Source: Noviherbaspirillum soli (GTDB taxonomy: Bacteria > Pseudomonadota > Gammaproteobacteria > Burkholderiales > Burkholderiaceae_D). Taken from it: DNA of 64,000 nucleotides. Location of the stretch: contig NZ_JACYOX010000027.1 of assembly GCF_015352955.1 (NCBI RefSeq), positions 22,598 to 86,597 on the forward strand, written 5' to 3'. A program made the position numbers and the translations under genes. Of this stretch, positions 8,314 to 17,685 are shown one piece after another (position 1 is the first letter of the stretch; the number at the start of each line of letters is the position of its first letter). The notes beneath the pieces were generated by a model that saw only the letters and a list, made by a program, of their open reading frames with translations, did no database searches and was not told where the DNA came from.

Positions 8314-10448
8314 CAGAACTGGCTGCGCACGCCGACGAACAGGCGGCGGCCTGGCGCGGGTTCGTAGAAGCGGCCGTTGCCGTCATTGACGATGACCGAG
8401 CCGGCATACTGGCGGTCGAACAGGTTGTCGACGCGGCCGAACAGGTAGAAACGGGCGGCGGCGGTGCGGAACTCCTTGCCCAGGCGCAGGTTGAAGGCGG
8501 CATAGCCGGGCGCGGCTTCCGAGTTGATGTCGTTGACCCAGGTCTTGCTCTCGGCGCGCATTTCAACCGCCAGGGTGGTGGCTTCGGCGATGCGGGTTTC
8601 GGCCTGCGCATACAGCGCATGGCGCGGCACGCCGGGCAGGCGGTTGCCGGAAGCGACGTTCTGCCTGGCGCCGGCGGCGGTGGTGCTGGTGAAGTCGCTG
8701 TCGAAGCGGGCATCGAGCAGGGTATAGGCCAGGCGGGTGGTGACTTGTTCCCAATCGGCCTTCCAGCCGACTTCGATGCCGCGCCGTTCGACCCGGTCGG
8801 CATTCTGGAACACGGTGCGGCCGCCCGAAACGGATTCGGGCACGATTTCATCCCGGCTGCGGGTGGCGAACAGCGCCAGGTCCAGCGTGTGACGGCCGCT
8901 GCGTGACTTCATGCCGATCTCGGCCTGGTTGCTCTTGGAAGGCTTCAGCTGGAAGTTGGGGCCGGTGGCGGTGCCGGCGCGGTAGGCGCTTTCCGCCAGG
9001 GTTGGCGTCTCGAAGCCGGTGCCGAGGTTGCCGTAAAAGTTGACATTGTCATTGGCATGCCACACCAGGCCCAGCACCGGGCTGGTGTTGCGGTAGGTGA
9101 CGTCGCCGCTGTCATTGCGGCCGTCGCCGGTGTACTTGTCGTTGACCGAGAATTTCACTTCGCTGACCCGCACGCCGGCCTGCGCCTGCCATTGCGGCGA
9201 AAACGCCCATTCGATCTGGCCGAAGTAATCCAGGTTGCGGGCGGTGTCGTCCTCGTTGCGGCGCAGTGCGCCCGGCGTGCCGGCATTGTTGACGAAGCCC
9301 TTGCGGGTTTCCTTCAACCGGTCGGCTTCCACGCCCAGCGTCCATTGCAGGGGCATGTCGTTCAGGCGGGTCTTGTGCACCCAGTTCAGGCCGACGCCGC
9401 CAAAGCTGCGGTCGAGGTCGACCACGCCGCCGGCCGAGGTGGTGAACCCGGTCTGCGCATTGCTTTGATTGCCGGCCATCGACAGGGTCTGGAACACATC
9501 GCGCCGGCCCACGTAGACGCGGGCATTGATGCGGTCGCTCGGCGACAGATCGTGCTCGACCACGATGCCGGCCTGCTGCTGTTCGATCGTCTTGCGGGTA
9601 TTGAACTGGATCGCGGCCGGAATCACCTGGCGCGGATTGCTGCTGAAGGCGGACCGGGTCAGCCCCAGCGGGTCTTGCGACAGCGGCTGGTCGAAGCTGT
9701 TGAACACGCCCGTGATGCGGGTGGACGAAGTCGGCCGCGCCACCACCTTGGCATTGACCTGGGTCCGCTCTGCGGCGCTGTGGTCGCGGTAGCCGTCGGT
9801 GGTGAAGCGCGACACGTCGAGCAGTGCGCCCAGCGTCTCGCTGCCGCCGCCGACCGACAGGTCGAGATGGCGCTGGTTGTCCGAGCCGATGCCGGCGGCG
9901 ACGCCGAACTTCGGCGTGGACGACACCGGCGGATCCTGGGTGAACACCTGCAGCACGCCGCCGGCCGCATTGCCGTACAGCTGGGCCAGCGGCCCGCGCA
10001 GCAGTTCGATGCGCTTGGCCGATGTGAGGCTGATGGAGGAAGCCTGGCCCTGCCCATCCGGCATGGTGGCCGGGATGCCGTCGATCAGGATGCGCACGCC
10101 GCGCACGCCGAAGGTGGAACGGGTGCCGAAGCCGCGCACCGACAATTGCAGGTCCTGCGCATAGTTTTCCCGGTTGCGCACCTGCGTGCCCGGCACGGCG
10201 GACATCAATTCGGACAGGTTGACCAGCGGCGAGGCGAGCCGCATCGGATCGACCTCAACTGCGTCGATCGCGCCGGGCACATCGAAGCGCCGCTGCTCGC
10301 TGCGGCTGCCGCTGACCACGATCTCGCCCAGGGTGGGATCGGAAGATGTCGCCGTGCTGGTCTGCGCCTGTGCCTGCACGCTGGCGGCTGCTGCGCACAA
10401 CAACAGGATGGCCAGGGAAATGGTGGTGGGACGCGGACTGATAGGCAT
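8313..10448 (-). CDS. TonB-dependent outer-membrane receptor, YncD/PqqU-like
   Basis: 711 residues: signal peptide ending near VQAQAQ, plug domain (GEIVVSGSRSEQRRFDVPGA onwards), then a 22-strand barrel ending in Phe (VGVRSQF), as outer-membrane barrels do. The plug segment VRGFGTRSTFGVRGVRILIDG and GIPATMPDGQGQ closely resembles E. coli YncD/PqqU, the pyrroloquinoline-quinone receptor, so that specificity is a reasonable guess, not a proof. The start ATG 10448 (MPISPRPTT) gives the better signal peptide; an in-frame ATG at 10472 exists. It heads the leftward receptor-TSUP-amidase unit. Confidence 0.85.
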   Translation of the reverse strand: MPISPRPTTISLAILLLCAAAASVQAQAQTSTATSSDPTLGEIVVSGSRSEQRRFDVPGAIDAVEVDPMRLASPLVNLSELMSAVPGTQVRNRENYAQDLQLSVRGFGTRSTFGVRGVRILIDGIPATMPDGQGQASSISLTSAKRIELLRGPLAQLYGNAAGGVLQVFTQDPPVSSTPKFGVAAGIGSDNQRHLDLSVGGGSETLGALLDVSRFTTDGYRDHSAAERTQVNAKVVARPTSSTRITGVFNSFDQPLSQDPLGLTRSAFSSNPRQVIPAAIQFNTRKTIEQQQAGIVVEHDLSPSDRINARVYVGRRDVFQTLSMAGNQSNAQTGFTTSAGGVVDLDRSFGGVGLNWVHKTRLNDMPLQWTLGVEADRLKETRKGFVNNAGTPGALRRNEDDTARNLDYFGQIEWAFSPQWQAQAGVRVSEVKFSVNDKYTGDGRNDSGDVTYRNTSPVLGLVWHANDNVNFYGNLGTGFETPTLAESAYRAGTATGPNFQLKPSKSNQAEIGMKSRSGRHTLDLALFATRSRDEIVPESVSGGRTVFQNADRVERRGIEVGWKADWEQVTTRLAYTLLDARFDSDFTSTTAAGARQNVASGNRLPGVPRHALYAQAETRIAEATTLAVEMRAESKTWVNDINSEAAPGYAAFNLRLGKEFRTAAARFYLFGRVDNLFDRQYAGSVIVNDGNGRFYEPAPGRRLFVGVRSQF

Positions 10449-10592
10449 GGTCTGAAATTGGCAGGTGGGCAATTTTTTCGGTCAGACATTCTAACTGCGC
10501 AGGGCGGGCGCGCAAACTTTTGGTGCATGAACTAACAACACTGGATGCGTGCGTGCAAATCCGGAGGCCGGATTCTATGGCAGCATCATCGG

Positions 10593-11180
10593 ATGCCCGA
10601 ACATGCAAGTACTGCTTTATCAGCCGAAGCACCGTGGCTGCCACGGAATTTTTTCGATCGCGACACCGAACTGGTGGCCCGCGACCTGCTGGGCTGCCTG
10701 CTGGTGCACCGGGTCGACGGCGTCGAACGCGTCGGCAGGATCGTCGAAACCGAAGCCTACCTGGGCGTGGGCGACCTGGCCGCGCATTCCGCCAGGGGTG
10801 TCACGCCGCGCACCCGGGTGATGTTCGGCCCGCCGGGCCATGCCTATGTCTACCTGATCTACGGCATGCATCACTGCCTCAACATTGTCACCGAGGCTGA
10901 AGGGCAGGGCACCGCCGTGCTGCTGCGGGCGCTGGAGCCGGTGCGCAATCTGCATGGCAAGACCAGCGGGCCGGGCCTGCTGTGCAAGGCCATGGACATA
11001 GACCGGCGCCTGAACAGCCACGACTTCTGCAGCCCGACGCTGCATGTGCTGCCGCGCCCGGCCGGCGGGCCGGTCGCGGTAGTGAAGCGGCCCAGGATAG
11101 GCGTCGACTATGCGGGCGAATGGGCGGCACGACCGCTGCGGTTTTACCTGGAAGGAAACAGCTACGTGTCGCGCAAATAG
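10593..11180 (+). CDS. DNA-3-methyladenine glycosylase (AAG/MPG family)
   Basis: 195-residue base-excision repair enzyme that flips out and removes alkylated purines. The AAG core is clear: FFDRDTELVARDLLGCLL, GRIVETEAYLG with the catalytic Glu, and YVYLIYGMHHCLNIV; the C-terminal GPGLLCKAMDID segment is also present. ATG 10593 (MPEHAST) is preferred; a longer frame from 10545 adds 16 residues without family support. It is divergent from the TonB receptor gene, with about 140 bases between. Confidence 0.9.
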   Translation: MPEHASTALSAEAPWLPRNFFDRDTELVARDLLGCLLVHRVDGVERVGRIVETEAYLGVGDLAAHSARGVTPRTRVMFGPPGHAYVYLIYGMHHCLNIVTEAEGQGTAVLLRALEPVRNLHGKTSGPGLLCKAMDIDRRLNSHDFCSPTLHVLPRPAGGPVAVVKRPRIGVDYAGEWAARPLRFYLEGNSYVSRK

Positions 11181-11326
11181 GATTGCGCTTGCGCTGTAAC
11201 TGTCATTTACCAACAATACCGACCAATTTATTACCTATGGTCAATAAAAGTTGATCCAAATCAATTTTTTCCGGTTTTCCACATGCATCATGATTGCTTG
11301 CTAGAAACAAATTAGGAGCACGCATC

Positions 11327-12895
11327 ATGCGGATGAACTTGCCGGTCACCCAGCGCGAATATGAACTACAGGATGGCCAGGCGATCGTCTCCAAGACCGA
11401 TACCCACGGCAACATCACCTACGTCAATGCCTGCTTCATCGAAGTCAGCGGCTTTGCTGAAGAGGAATTGCTGGGTGCGCCGCAAAACCTGATACGCCAC
11501 CCGGACATGCCGGTCGAAGCGTTTGCCGACATGTGGGCTACCCTCAAGGACGACCGTCCCTGGACCGGCCTGGTAAAAAACCGCCGAAAGAATGGCGACC
11601 ACTACTGGGTGATGGCCAATGTCACGCCAGTGCGCGAGAACGGTGTGACCGTCGGCTACATGTCGGTGCGCGGACGCCCCGACCGGGCTGCGGTCCAGGC
11701 AGCCGAGGCAGCCTACCGCGAGTTGCGCGACAACCCGGACTGCGGACTGATGGTCCGCAATGGCCGCATTGCCCGCAGCGGCTGGCGCGGCCGGCTTGCG
11801 GCTCTCACACGTCTGCGTCTTTCGAGCCGCATCGGCCTGGCCATGGCTGCGCTCAACCTGCTGCTGGCCGGGCTGGCAATATCCGGCTGGATGGAAGGCG
11901 ATGCAGGCTGGCGCACCGGCGCTGAAATCGCCGGCATGGCGATCTGCCTGGGCTTGTGGGCCAGCCTGCATGCCCGCGTCATTGCGCCGCTGCGCGACGC
12001 GGTGCAGGCAGCGCGCGCCATCGCCGGCGGCGACCTGGCGACCAGCTTCAACAGCAGCAATGACGACGAGATGGGCCAGCTGATGCAGGGCCTGCAGCAA
12101 ATGAATGTGAATCTGCGTTCCATCATCGGCGACGTGCGGGCCGGCATGGACACGATGCTGGTAGGCGCCCGGGAAATCGCCGCCGGCAATATGGACCTGT
12201 CCGGCCGCACCGAGGCGCAGGCCTCCAGCCTGGAAGAAACCGCGTCCAGCATGGAGCAGTTCGCTTCCACGGTGAAGCAGAATGCCGGCCATGCGGTCAA
12301 TGCCAGCGAACTCGCAAGCATGGCCTGCAGCATTGCCGAGCGCGGCGGCGCGGCGGTCGGCGAGGCGGGCGCCACCATGCAGGAGATCAGCCAGGCGGCG
12401 CATCGCATCGTCGACATCATTTCGGTGATCGACGGCATTGCCTTCCAGACCAACATCCTGGCCCTTAACGCAGCGGTGGAAGCGGCCCGCGCCGGCGAAC
12501 AGGGCCGCGGCTTTGCCGTGGTGGCGTCCGAGGTGCGCGCACTCGCACAGCGCTCGGCCGCCGCCGCCCAGGAAATCAAGGTGCTGATCGGCGACTCGGT
12601 CAGCAAGGTGGACACCGGCACGACCAAGGTCACCCAGGCCCGGCGCACCATGGAGGAAATGACCATGGCCATTACCCAGGTCAGCACGCTGATGGCCGAG
12701 ATCACGGTGGCCAGCAAGGAGCAGAGCCAGGGCATCGACCAGGTCAACCAGGCGGTCAACGACATGGACCAGGTCACCCAGCAGAATGCCGCGCTGGTGG
12801 AGGAAGCCGCCGCGGCGGCCGCCAGCCTGCAGGATCAGGCGCGGCGGGTGACGCAGGCGCTGTCGGTATTCAAGGACAGCGGCCGGGCAAGGTAG
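11327..12895 (+). CDS. Methyl-accepting chemotaxis protein with N-terminal PAS domain (Aer-like)
   Basis: 522 residues. Order of domains: PAS sensor (about 10-115: [40 protein letters not shown]), two close membrane segments (about 165-210), HAMP (about 215-265) and the methyl-accepting signalling domain with the invariant hairpin tip [20 protein letters not shown]. There is no large periplasmic domain, so sensing is cytoplasmic, as in Aer, where PAS binds FAD for energy taxis; flavin binding here is inferred. ATG 11327 has AGGAG eight bases upstream. No che genes are nearby, so it is a stand-alone receptor. Confidence 0.9.
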   Translation: MRMNLPVTQREYELQDGQAIVSKTDTHGNITYVNACFIEVSGFAEEELLGAPQNLIRHPDMPVEAFADMWATLKDDRPWTGLVKNRRKNGDHYWVMANVTPVRENGVTVGYMSVRGRPDRAAVQAAEAAYRELRDNPDCGLMVRNGRIARSGWRGRLAALTRLRLSSRIGLAMAALNLLLAGLAISGWMEGDAGWRTGAEIAGMAICLGLWASLHARVIAPLRDAVQAARAIAGGDLATSFNSSNDDEMGQLMQGLQQMNVNLRSIIGDVRAGMDTMLVGAREIAAGNMDLSGRTEAQASSLEETASSMEQFASTVKQNAGHAVNASELASMACSIAERGGAAVGEAGATMQEISQAAHRIVDIISVIDGIAFQTNILALNAAVEAARAGEQGRGFAVVASEVRALAQRSAAAAQEIKVLIGDSVSKVDTGTTKVTQARRTMEEMTMAITQVSTLMAEITVASKEQSQGIDQVNQAVNDMDQVTQQNAALVEEAAAAAASLQDQARRVTQALSVFKDSGRAR

Positions 12896-12916
12896 AACGG
12901 TGAGGGCTTTCGGCTC

Positions 12917-13927
12917 TTATCGGGTACGGAACGACCATGAACGATTCACGGCGACGTTGTCGACCGTGCCGGTGAAGCGCACGTCGTAGTCGGTCTGCGG
13001 CTGCAGCACGTCGATCGGGATGATGGCGGCTACCGACGGTTCGGCGATTTCCTTGTCGTTGTCGTAGGTCAGCAGCAGGGTGGACAACGGTGCACGGCCA
13101 CGCGGACTGATGGTGAAGCTGCTGACCTTGAGTGTGGAAGTGATATCGGCATGGACGCTGACCGGATAGCCGACCTCGTTGCGGTCCGGCACCGGGTCAG
13201 GCTGCTCCTGGTTCGAATAGAACACGGTGGGCAGGTTTTGCTGGCCGTTGAACGGGTAGGTGACCAGGCCGCCATTGCCCAGCCCGCCCTGATTCAGGGT
13301 GCGAGTCGCGAAATTGGTCGTGAAGTAGGTATAGCCGCTGTTGCCGGTGGCAATGCCCGCGCCGGCTTCAAGGAATTTGGGCTCCATGATCACAAAGCGA
13401 TGATAGATGGCGGTGATCAGTTCTTCGGCGGCGTTGACGCCGCTCTTGTCTCCGGTGGCGGAAATGACTTCGCCGAAGGCGTAATTGCTTACGGGTAGGG
13501 AATAGCCCGCCGACTGCAGGCGCTCGAATACGGTGGCCCCGGTGAAGCCGCGCCGCGTGGACACTTCATCGTGTGTAATGAAATCGTTGATGGCCTGGTA
13601 ATTCGAATGCGCCAGCGCCGCCTTGTCCACCTGCGCATTGCGGGCAACAGGCGCCAGGCCCATCTGCTGCCGCCGGAAATTGAACCAGTTGAAGCCATCT
13701 GCAGCCATGTCGCCGGTCTGCCGCGGCGCCCCGGCTTCATTGAGGATGTTGACCGGCACGCCGCCGTCGCTGACTACGCCATCCGGCTGCAGGTTACCCG
13801 TTCGATCCGGGCTGCCGCTGTCGCTACCACCTCCACCTCCACCACCGCAACCGGCTGCCAGAGCCGCGATCAGCAGGGAGATCAGCCAGGCGCTGGCTTT
13901 TCGGTTGAATTGGCATGGAGTATTCAT
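12917..13927 (-). CDS. CAP/SCP-domain lipoprotein
   Basis: 336 residues. MNTPCQFNRKASAWLISLLI followed by AALAAGCGGGGGGG is a lipoprotein signal with a poly-Gly linker after the lipidated Cys. The next part, FNWFNFRRQQMGLAPVARNA with LAHSNYQAINDFITHDE and FGEVISATGD, has the layout of the CAP/SCP (SCP-like extracellular) superfamily, including the His-Glu type motif. The C-terminal 100 residues look like a beta-sandwich domain. AAGGA precedes the ATG at 13927. A longer open frame upstream runs through a microsatellite and is not supported. Role unknown; exported to the envelope. Confidence 0.75.
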   Translation of the reverse strand: MNTPCQFNRKASAWLISLLIAALAAGCGGGGGGGSDSGSPDRTGNLQPDGVVSDGGVPVNILNEAGAPRQTGDMAADGFNWFNFRRQQMGLAPVARNAQVDKAALAHSNYQAINDFITHDEVSTRRGFTGATVFERLQSAGYSLPVSNYAFGEVISATGDKSGVNAAEELITAIYHRFVIMEPKFLEAGAGIATGNSGYTYFTTNFATRTLNQGGLGNGGLVTYPFNGQQNLPTVFYSNQEQPDPVPDRNEVGYPVSVHADITSTLKVSSFTISPRGRAPLSTLLLTYDNDKEIAEPSVAAIIPIDVLQPQTDYDVRFTGTVDNVAVNRSWSFRTR

Positions 13928-13977
13928 GGCATTCCTTGAACAAAATGGGACAGGCTCGTTGTGCTTGTGATGACAAT

Positions 13978-14008
13978 CAGTGTCAGTGTCAGTGTCAGTG
14001 ATCAGTGA
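13978..14008. repeat. Hexanucleotide microsatellite (CAGTGT)n with flanking CAGTGA
   Basis: About four tandem CAGTGT units followed by two degenerate CAGTGA/TCAGTGAT units, in the 329-base gap between two divergent genes (CAP lipoprotein and AbrB-type protein). It lies 50-80 bases upstream of the CAP gene start, where length changes could alter promoter spacing. The rest of the gap shows no gene. Confidence 0.7.
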
Positions 14009-14256
14009 TAAATGGCCGCGCAGCGTGGAAGAAGAGGCGCATCTCAACAACCTCGTTGGCATCCCCATGCCCGGCAATCGACAATGAGTAGCAATCCGCG
14101 ACGCTGCTGCACACATTATCATGCACCGCGCTGTCAGCCGGCAGGCGCAGCGCCAGACCTTGACCTGACTGGATGGCCATTCCGGACGCGAACCCTGTTG
14201 CCCTCTACAATACCGGCTGGCCGCATTTCGCACGCCCGATCACATCACCCCAACCC

Positions 14257-15315
14257 ATGCCGTTCGCTTCATCGTCCGATCTTCGTTCCTTCCTGCTGAC
14301 TTTGCTGCTGGGCCTGGCCGCGGCCGGCCTGTGCAATCTCCTCCATACGCCCTTGCCGTGGATGATAGGGCCGCTGTTCGCCAGCGCCGCCGCCCGCATG
14401 GCCGGCATTGCGCTGTTCTGTCCGGCACAGGTCAGGCAGGGCGGCCAGTGGGCAATCGGCACGGCGCTGGGCCTGTATTTCACGCCGCTGGTGCTGGGCG
14501 TGCTGGCCTCGTATGCGGTCTGGATCGTGGCTGGCCTGGCATTTGCCATGCTGCTGGGCCTGGCCGGCGCCTGGCTGCTGTCCCGGCTGTCGGACGTGGA
14601 CCGCGTCACCGCCTTCTTCGCCATGGCGGTAGGCGGCGCGTCGGAAATGGCGGCGCAGGGCGAGCACCACGGCGCCGCAGTCGACCGCATCGCCGCCGCC
14701 CACAGCCTGCGCATCATGATGGTGGTGGCCATCGTGCCGTTCGCCTTCAAGTTTCTCGATGTGCATGGCGCCGACCCCTTCGTCCCCGGCGCCCGTGAAG
14801 TGCGCTATGACGGCCTGGCGCTGCTGGTGCTGCTGACCGCCAGCGGGGCGCTGCTGCTGGGACGCCTGCGCTGGCCGAACAACTGGGTGATCGGTCCGCT
14901 CGCGGTATCCATACTGCTCACCGCCTTCAGCGCGAACCTGTCTGCGCTGCCGGAATGGATGACGCATTTCGGCCAGCTGTTCATCGGCATTTCCCTCGGC
15001 ACCCGCTTTACGCCGGAATTCCTGCACACCGCGCCGCGCTATCTGGCCAGCGTGGCGCTGTGCGCATTGCTGGCCATCCTGGTGGCGGGCGGATTCGGCC
15101 TGCTGCTGGCCTGGATCAGCGGCATCAACCCGGCCACCGCCATCCTGGCCACGTCGCCGGGCGGCATCGCCGAGATGAGCCTGACCGCGCGCACCCTGCA
15201 GCTGGGCGTGCCCATCGTCACTGCCTTTCATGTAATCAGGATGTCGGTGATCGTACTCACCATCGGGCCGCTGTTTCGTTCGCTACGCTACTTCCAGGAG
15301 CGGGCGGACGCCTGA
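14257..15315 (+). CDS. AbrB-family membrane protein
   Basis: 352 residues, nearly all hydrophobic helices in two similar halves, with the repeated motif seen in LLHTPLPWMIGPLFASAAAR / RWPNNWVIGPLAVSILLTAF, and SPGGIAEMSLTA near the end. This is the AbrB/ammonia-monooxygenase-like membrane family (PF05145), whose function is poorly known. ATG 14257 is chosen because it opens directly into the first membrane segment; an in-frame ATG at 14173 would add 28 non-conserved residues. It is transcribed divergently from the CAP lipoprotein gene. Confidence 0.8.
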   Translation: MPFASSSDLRSFLLTLLLGLAAAGLCNLLHTPLPWMIGPLFASAAARMAGIALFCPAQVRQGGQWAIGTALGLYFTPLVLGVLASYAVWIVAGLAFAMLLGLAGAWLLSRLSDVDRVTAFFAMAVGGASEMAAQGEHHGAAVDRIAAAHSLRIMMVVAIVPFAFKFLDVHGADPFVPGAREVRYDGLALLVLLTASGALLLGRLRWPNNWVIGPLAVSILLTAFSANLSALPEWMTHFGQLFIGISLGTRFTPEFLHTAPRYLASVALCALLAILVAGGFGLLLAWISGINPATAILATSPGGIAEMSLTARTLQLGVPIVTAFHVIRMSVIVLTIGPLFRSLRYFQERADA

Positions 15316-15435
15316 TGCAAGGCGGAGGGGGAGCGAGGGAGCGGGGAGCCATACAGCAGCCGATGCGGCTGCCGCGCCGCCTGGCGGGTGAACGCCCTGC
15401 TGCAAGCATCAAACGTCGTGCTTGAAAGTCGGGGG

Positions 15436-15927
15436 TCAGGGCTGCAGTGTCTCGAACACGCCCTGTGCCCGGTTCTTGCGCACATTGTCCCAACTGAACA
15501 CCTGGCCGCTCATCGCAATATAAACGCCGGCCGGCAGGGTTTGCACCAGGCCGAAGGCCATGCCGAAATTGAACAGGGCGTCCGAATTGGCGATGTCATA
15601 GGGAATCATTGCGCCGGTGATCACGATGGTCTTGTCCATCCCGGCCGGCCCCAGCAGGCGCGCGGTCTCCGGCATGGTATCCGTGCCATGAACGATCACC
15701 AGCCGCTGTTCCGGCGCGCCGCTGCAGGCCTGCAGGATGCGCTCGCGGTCGGCGTCCTGCATGTCCAGCGAGTCCAGCAGGGGCAGTTGCTCCAGCCTCA
15801 CCGGCTGGCTGATGCGGCTGCGCGCGATGACCGTCGGCAGCACGCTGGCGCCGAAGCCCAGCTTGCCGGCGATTTCATCGTAATGTTTCTCAAACGTGCC
15901 GCCGGCGGCGATGATGCAGACACTCAT
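15436..15927 (-). CDS. Single-domain (short) asparaginase-like protein
   Basis: 163 residues matching only the N-terminal catalytic domain of bacterial L-asparaginases. Active-site parts are present: AAGGTFEK with Thr11, VHGTDTM with Thr82-Asp83, ITGAMIP, and a Lys (151) in the position of the catalytic Lys of the full enzyme. The C-terminal domain of normal 330-residue asparaginases, which supplies part of the active site at the dimer interface, is absent, and no downstream frame continues it. It ends cleanly, so it may be a genuine short family rather than a recent truncation. It is isolated and faces the AbrB gene convergently. Confidence 0.7.
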   Translation of the reverse strand: MSVCIIAAGGTFEKHYDEIAGKLGFGASVLPTVIARSRISQPVRLEQLPLLDSLDMQDADRERILQACSGAPEQRLVIVHGTDTMPETARLLGPAGMDKTIVITGAMIPYDIANSDALFNFGMAFGLVQTLPAGVYIAMSGQVFSWDNVRKNRAQGVFETLQP

Positions 15928-16130
15928 GGCAGGGAAAAGAGAAGTGGAAGACCGCGGCTATCATAGCCTAGCCGCGGCCACGCGAAAATTTTGCCGGGCC
16001 GGGAATTTCCGGCATGAATCATGAATCAAAGCATGGCATCCCCTTTCGCCGCCCGGTGAAATTCACCTGTCAGGCGCGCGGCGAATACCGCTACACTGGC
16101 ATCCTGCAAGCCCTCCTTTCCCTTTCGAAC

Positions 16131-16880
16131 ATGAAACCCGTTGCTCCCGGAACCGTTATTTTCCATCGCTATCGCGGCTATGGCGTGATCACCTCGGTCA
16201 ACCTGCTGACCGGGTGGGTCTCGGCGCGTTTTGGTGCGGAAGGGCGTACGCTGGACTTGAACCTGTCGTCCGACCAGGTACAGCATGCGGATGGCGAACC
16301 GATCCTGTTCCGGCGCCAGCCGCCGGCGCGGATGCCGCATGCCCGCCTGATGGAAATGGTGCGTGACCTGCACCGCGCCGGCTACCAGCGGCTCTACCTG
16401 TACAGCTGGCCCAAGGCGTCCGGCCTGCACTGGCGCTGGCATCTGTTCACCGGGCCGCGCAACTGGATGCAGCGGCCGTGGCGCGAAGGCTGGTATGGCT
16501 CGGGCGCCGAGTACAACCTCAATCCCATCATGGGCTGGGGCGACGCGCCGGGCGCCGACGCCCAGGAGCTGGGCAGCGCGCTGGCCAGGTTCGATCCGCA
16601 AGGCATGGCGCAAGCGCTGGGCCGCGACCAGGACCATACCGCCTGGTTCGAGATGGTATGCGAAGCGCTGCTGCCCGATTACGCCTTCAGCCTGGGCTGG
16701 GACCAGCGCGAGGCGCAGCCGGAAGGCTTGCCGGTGATCGCGGTGCGGCGCGGCGTGCCGGACTATGCCGGCCCGGCGCTGCCATGGCCCCCTGGCTGGG
16801 CCGGCCTCTGGACCAGCGTGCCGGCGATCCGGCTACTCAGAATAAATCCGGCTGGCGTCCCGTCCGACGACGTTCGTTGA
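16131..16880 (+). CDS. Hypothetical protein with N-terminal SH3/CarD-like segment
   Basis: 249 residues, not recognised. The N-terminal 55 residues (PGTVIFHRYRGYGVITSVNL, then TGWVSARFGAEGRTLDLNLS) look like a small beta-barrel of the CarD/Tudor kind that reads 'make a pointer, then write over it'. The rest is Trp/Tyr-rich (YSWPKASGLHWRWHLFTGPR, WYGSGAEYNLNPIMGWGD) and probably globular. ATG 16131 is selected because it opens the conserved-looking segment; a frame from 16014 has no supporting signal. Its 3' end overlaps the convergent MOSC gene by 44 bases. Confidence 0.6.
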   Translation: MKPVAPGTVIFHRYRGYGVITSVNLLTGWVSARFGAEGRTLDLNLSSDQVQHADGEPILFRRQPPARMPHARLMEMVRDLHRAGYQRLYLYSWPKASGLHWRWHLFTGPRNWMQRPWREGWYGSGAEYNLNPIMGWGDAPGADAQELGSALARFDPQGMAQALGRDQDHTAWFEMVCEALLPDYAFSLGWDQREAQPEGLPVIAVRRGVPDYAGPALPWPPGWAGLWTSVPAIRLLRINPAGVPSDDVR

Positions 16881-17427
16881 TCTGCGCAATCGACAGCTGG
16901 CGCGGACCGGGCAGGAGCCGCGCCGTCTCGCCGGCGTTGACCAGGCCGGGCTGCAGCACCCTGAGGTAAAAGCCGGTGGCGCCGCTCTGGTCCATCAGTC
17001 TGGCGGCATTGGCCAGGCCCATCTTCACATTCAGCTTGAAGCAGGGCGTGCGCACTTCGCTGACCTCCAGCAGCAGCCGGCCCAGCGCCAGCCGGTCGCC
17101 CAGCCAGACATCCTGTTCCAGCAAGCCCTCGATGGTCAGGTTCTCTCCCAGCGCGCCATAGTCCAGCGCCGCATCGGCCTTGCCAGCCCGCCGCCGCTGC
17201 GCTTCCCAGAAGGCGTAATGCTCGACCGGATAGGCATACACCGCCTTGTTCGGACCGCCGTGCAGCCTGCGATCCGCCTGCGCATCGCCGTCCAGCCCCA
17301 GCCGTCCAACGACCACCGGCCCGGTACGCGCCTCTTTGTGGATGCCGGTCGCCACATGGCGCTGTGCTGCGGCGTGCGCGCCGAACAGGTTGCCCACGGG
17401 GGCGGTATTGACGCTGACAATCACCAT
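16837..17427 (-). CDS. MOSC-domain protein (YiiM-like)
   Basis: 196-residue MOSC domain, the C-terminal domain of molybdenum-cofactor sulfurases that also occurs alone as YiiM/YuaD. Key features: GLDGDAQADRRLHGGPNKAV, ALGENLTIEG, and the conserved Cys in SEVRTPCFKLN expected to contact the cofactor or sulfur. Stand-alone MOSC proteins reduce N-hydroxylated compounds (6-hydroxylaminopurine in E. coli YiiM); the substrate here is inferred only. It overlaps the convergent hypothetical gene by 44 bases at its 3' end. Confidence 0.85.
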   Translation of the reverse strand: MVIVSVNTAPVGNLFGAHAAAQRHVATGIHKEARTGPVVVGRLGLDGDAQADRRLHGGPNKAVYAYPVEHYAFWEAQRRRAGKADAALDYGALGENLTIEGLLEQDVWLGDRLALGRLLLEVSEVRTPCFKLNVKMGLANAARLMDQSGATGFYLRVLQPGLVNAGETARLLPGPRQLSIAQINERRRTGRQPDLF

Positions 17428-17685
17428 CCTTCCTTCTCCTTCATGCTTTCAGGCGCTTTTTGCGTGCCTGGCTTGCCGATACTGGCCACGTCGATTCCGG
17501 TAGCTGGTTGCGGCGCATCGCCTCGTCTCCGGACTATCCATCCCGGTCCTGCCCGCGCGGGTCAGCCGCAAAGCGCCCTGATCTTGTGCAGAACGCCCCG
17601 TCCCGCACCACGATGGCGCTTCCATCACGCAATCTTTATGGCATGGCTCTTGCTGAAACGGGTGGTCAACCACACAGGAGCGCCC

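Noticed and set aside
6037..8367. 776-codon plus-strand frame opposite the amidase and TSUP genes
   Set aside because: Arg/Gln/His-rich antisense frame; both minus-strand genes have intact catalytic or membrane motifs.
13928..14233. N-terminal extension of the CAP lipoprotein through the microsatellite
   Set aside because: The signal peptide begins at 13927; the extension has a low-complexity TDTDTD run and no ribosome binding site. The repeat is more likely promoter-side.
17218..17685. N-terminal extension of cynS
   Set aside because: The frame is open to 17218, but cyanase starts at 17686 with a good ribosome binding site and normal length.
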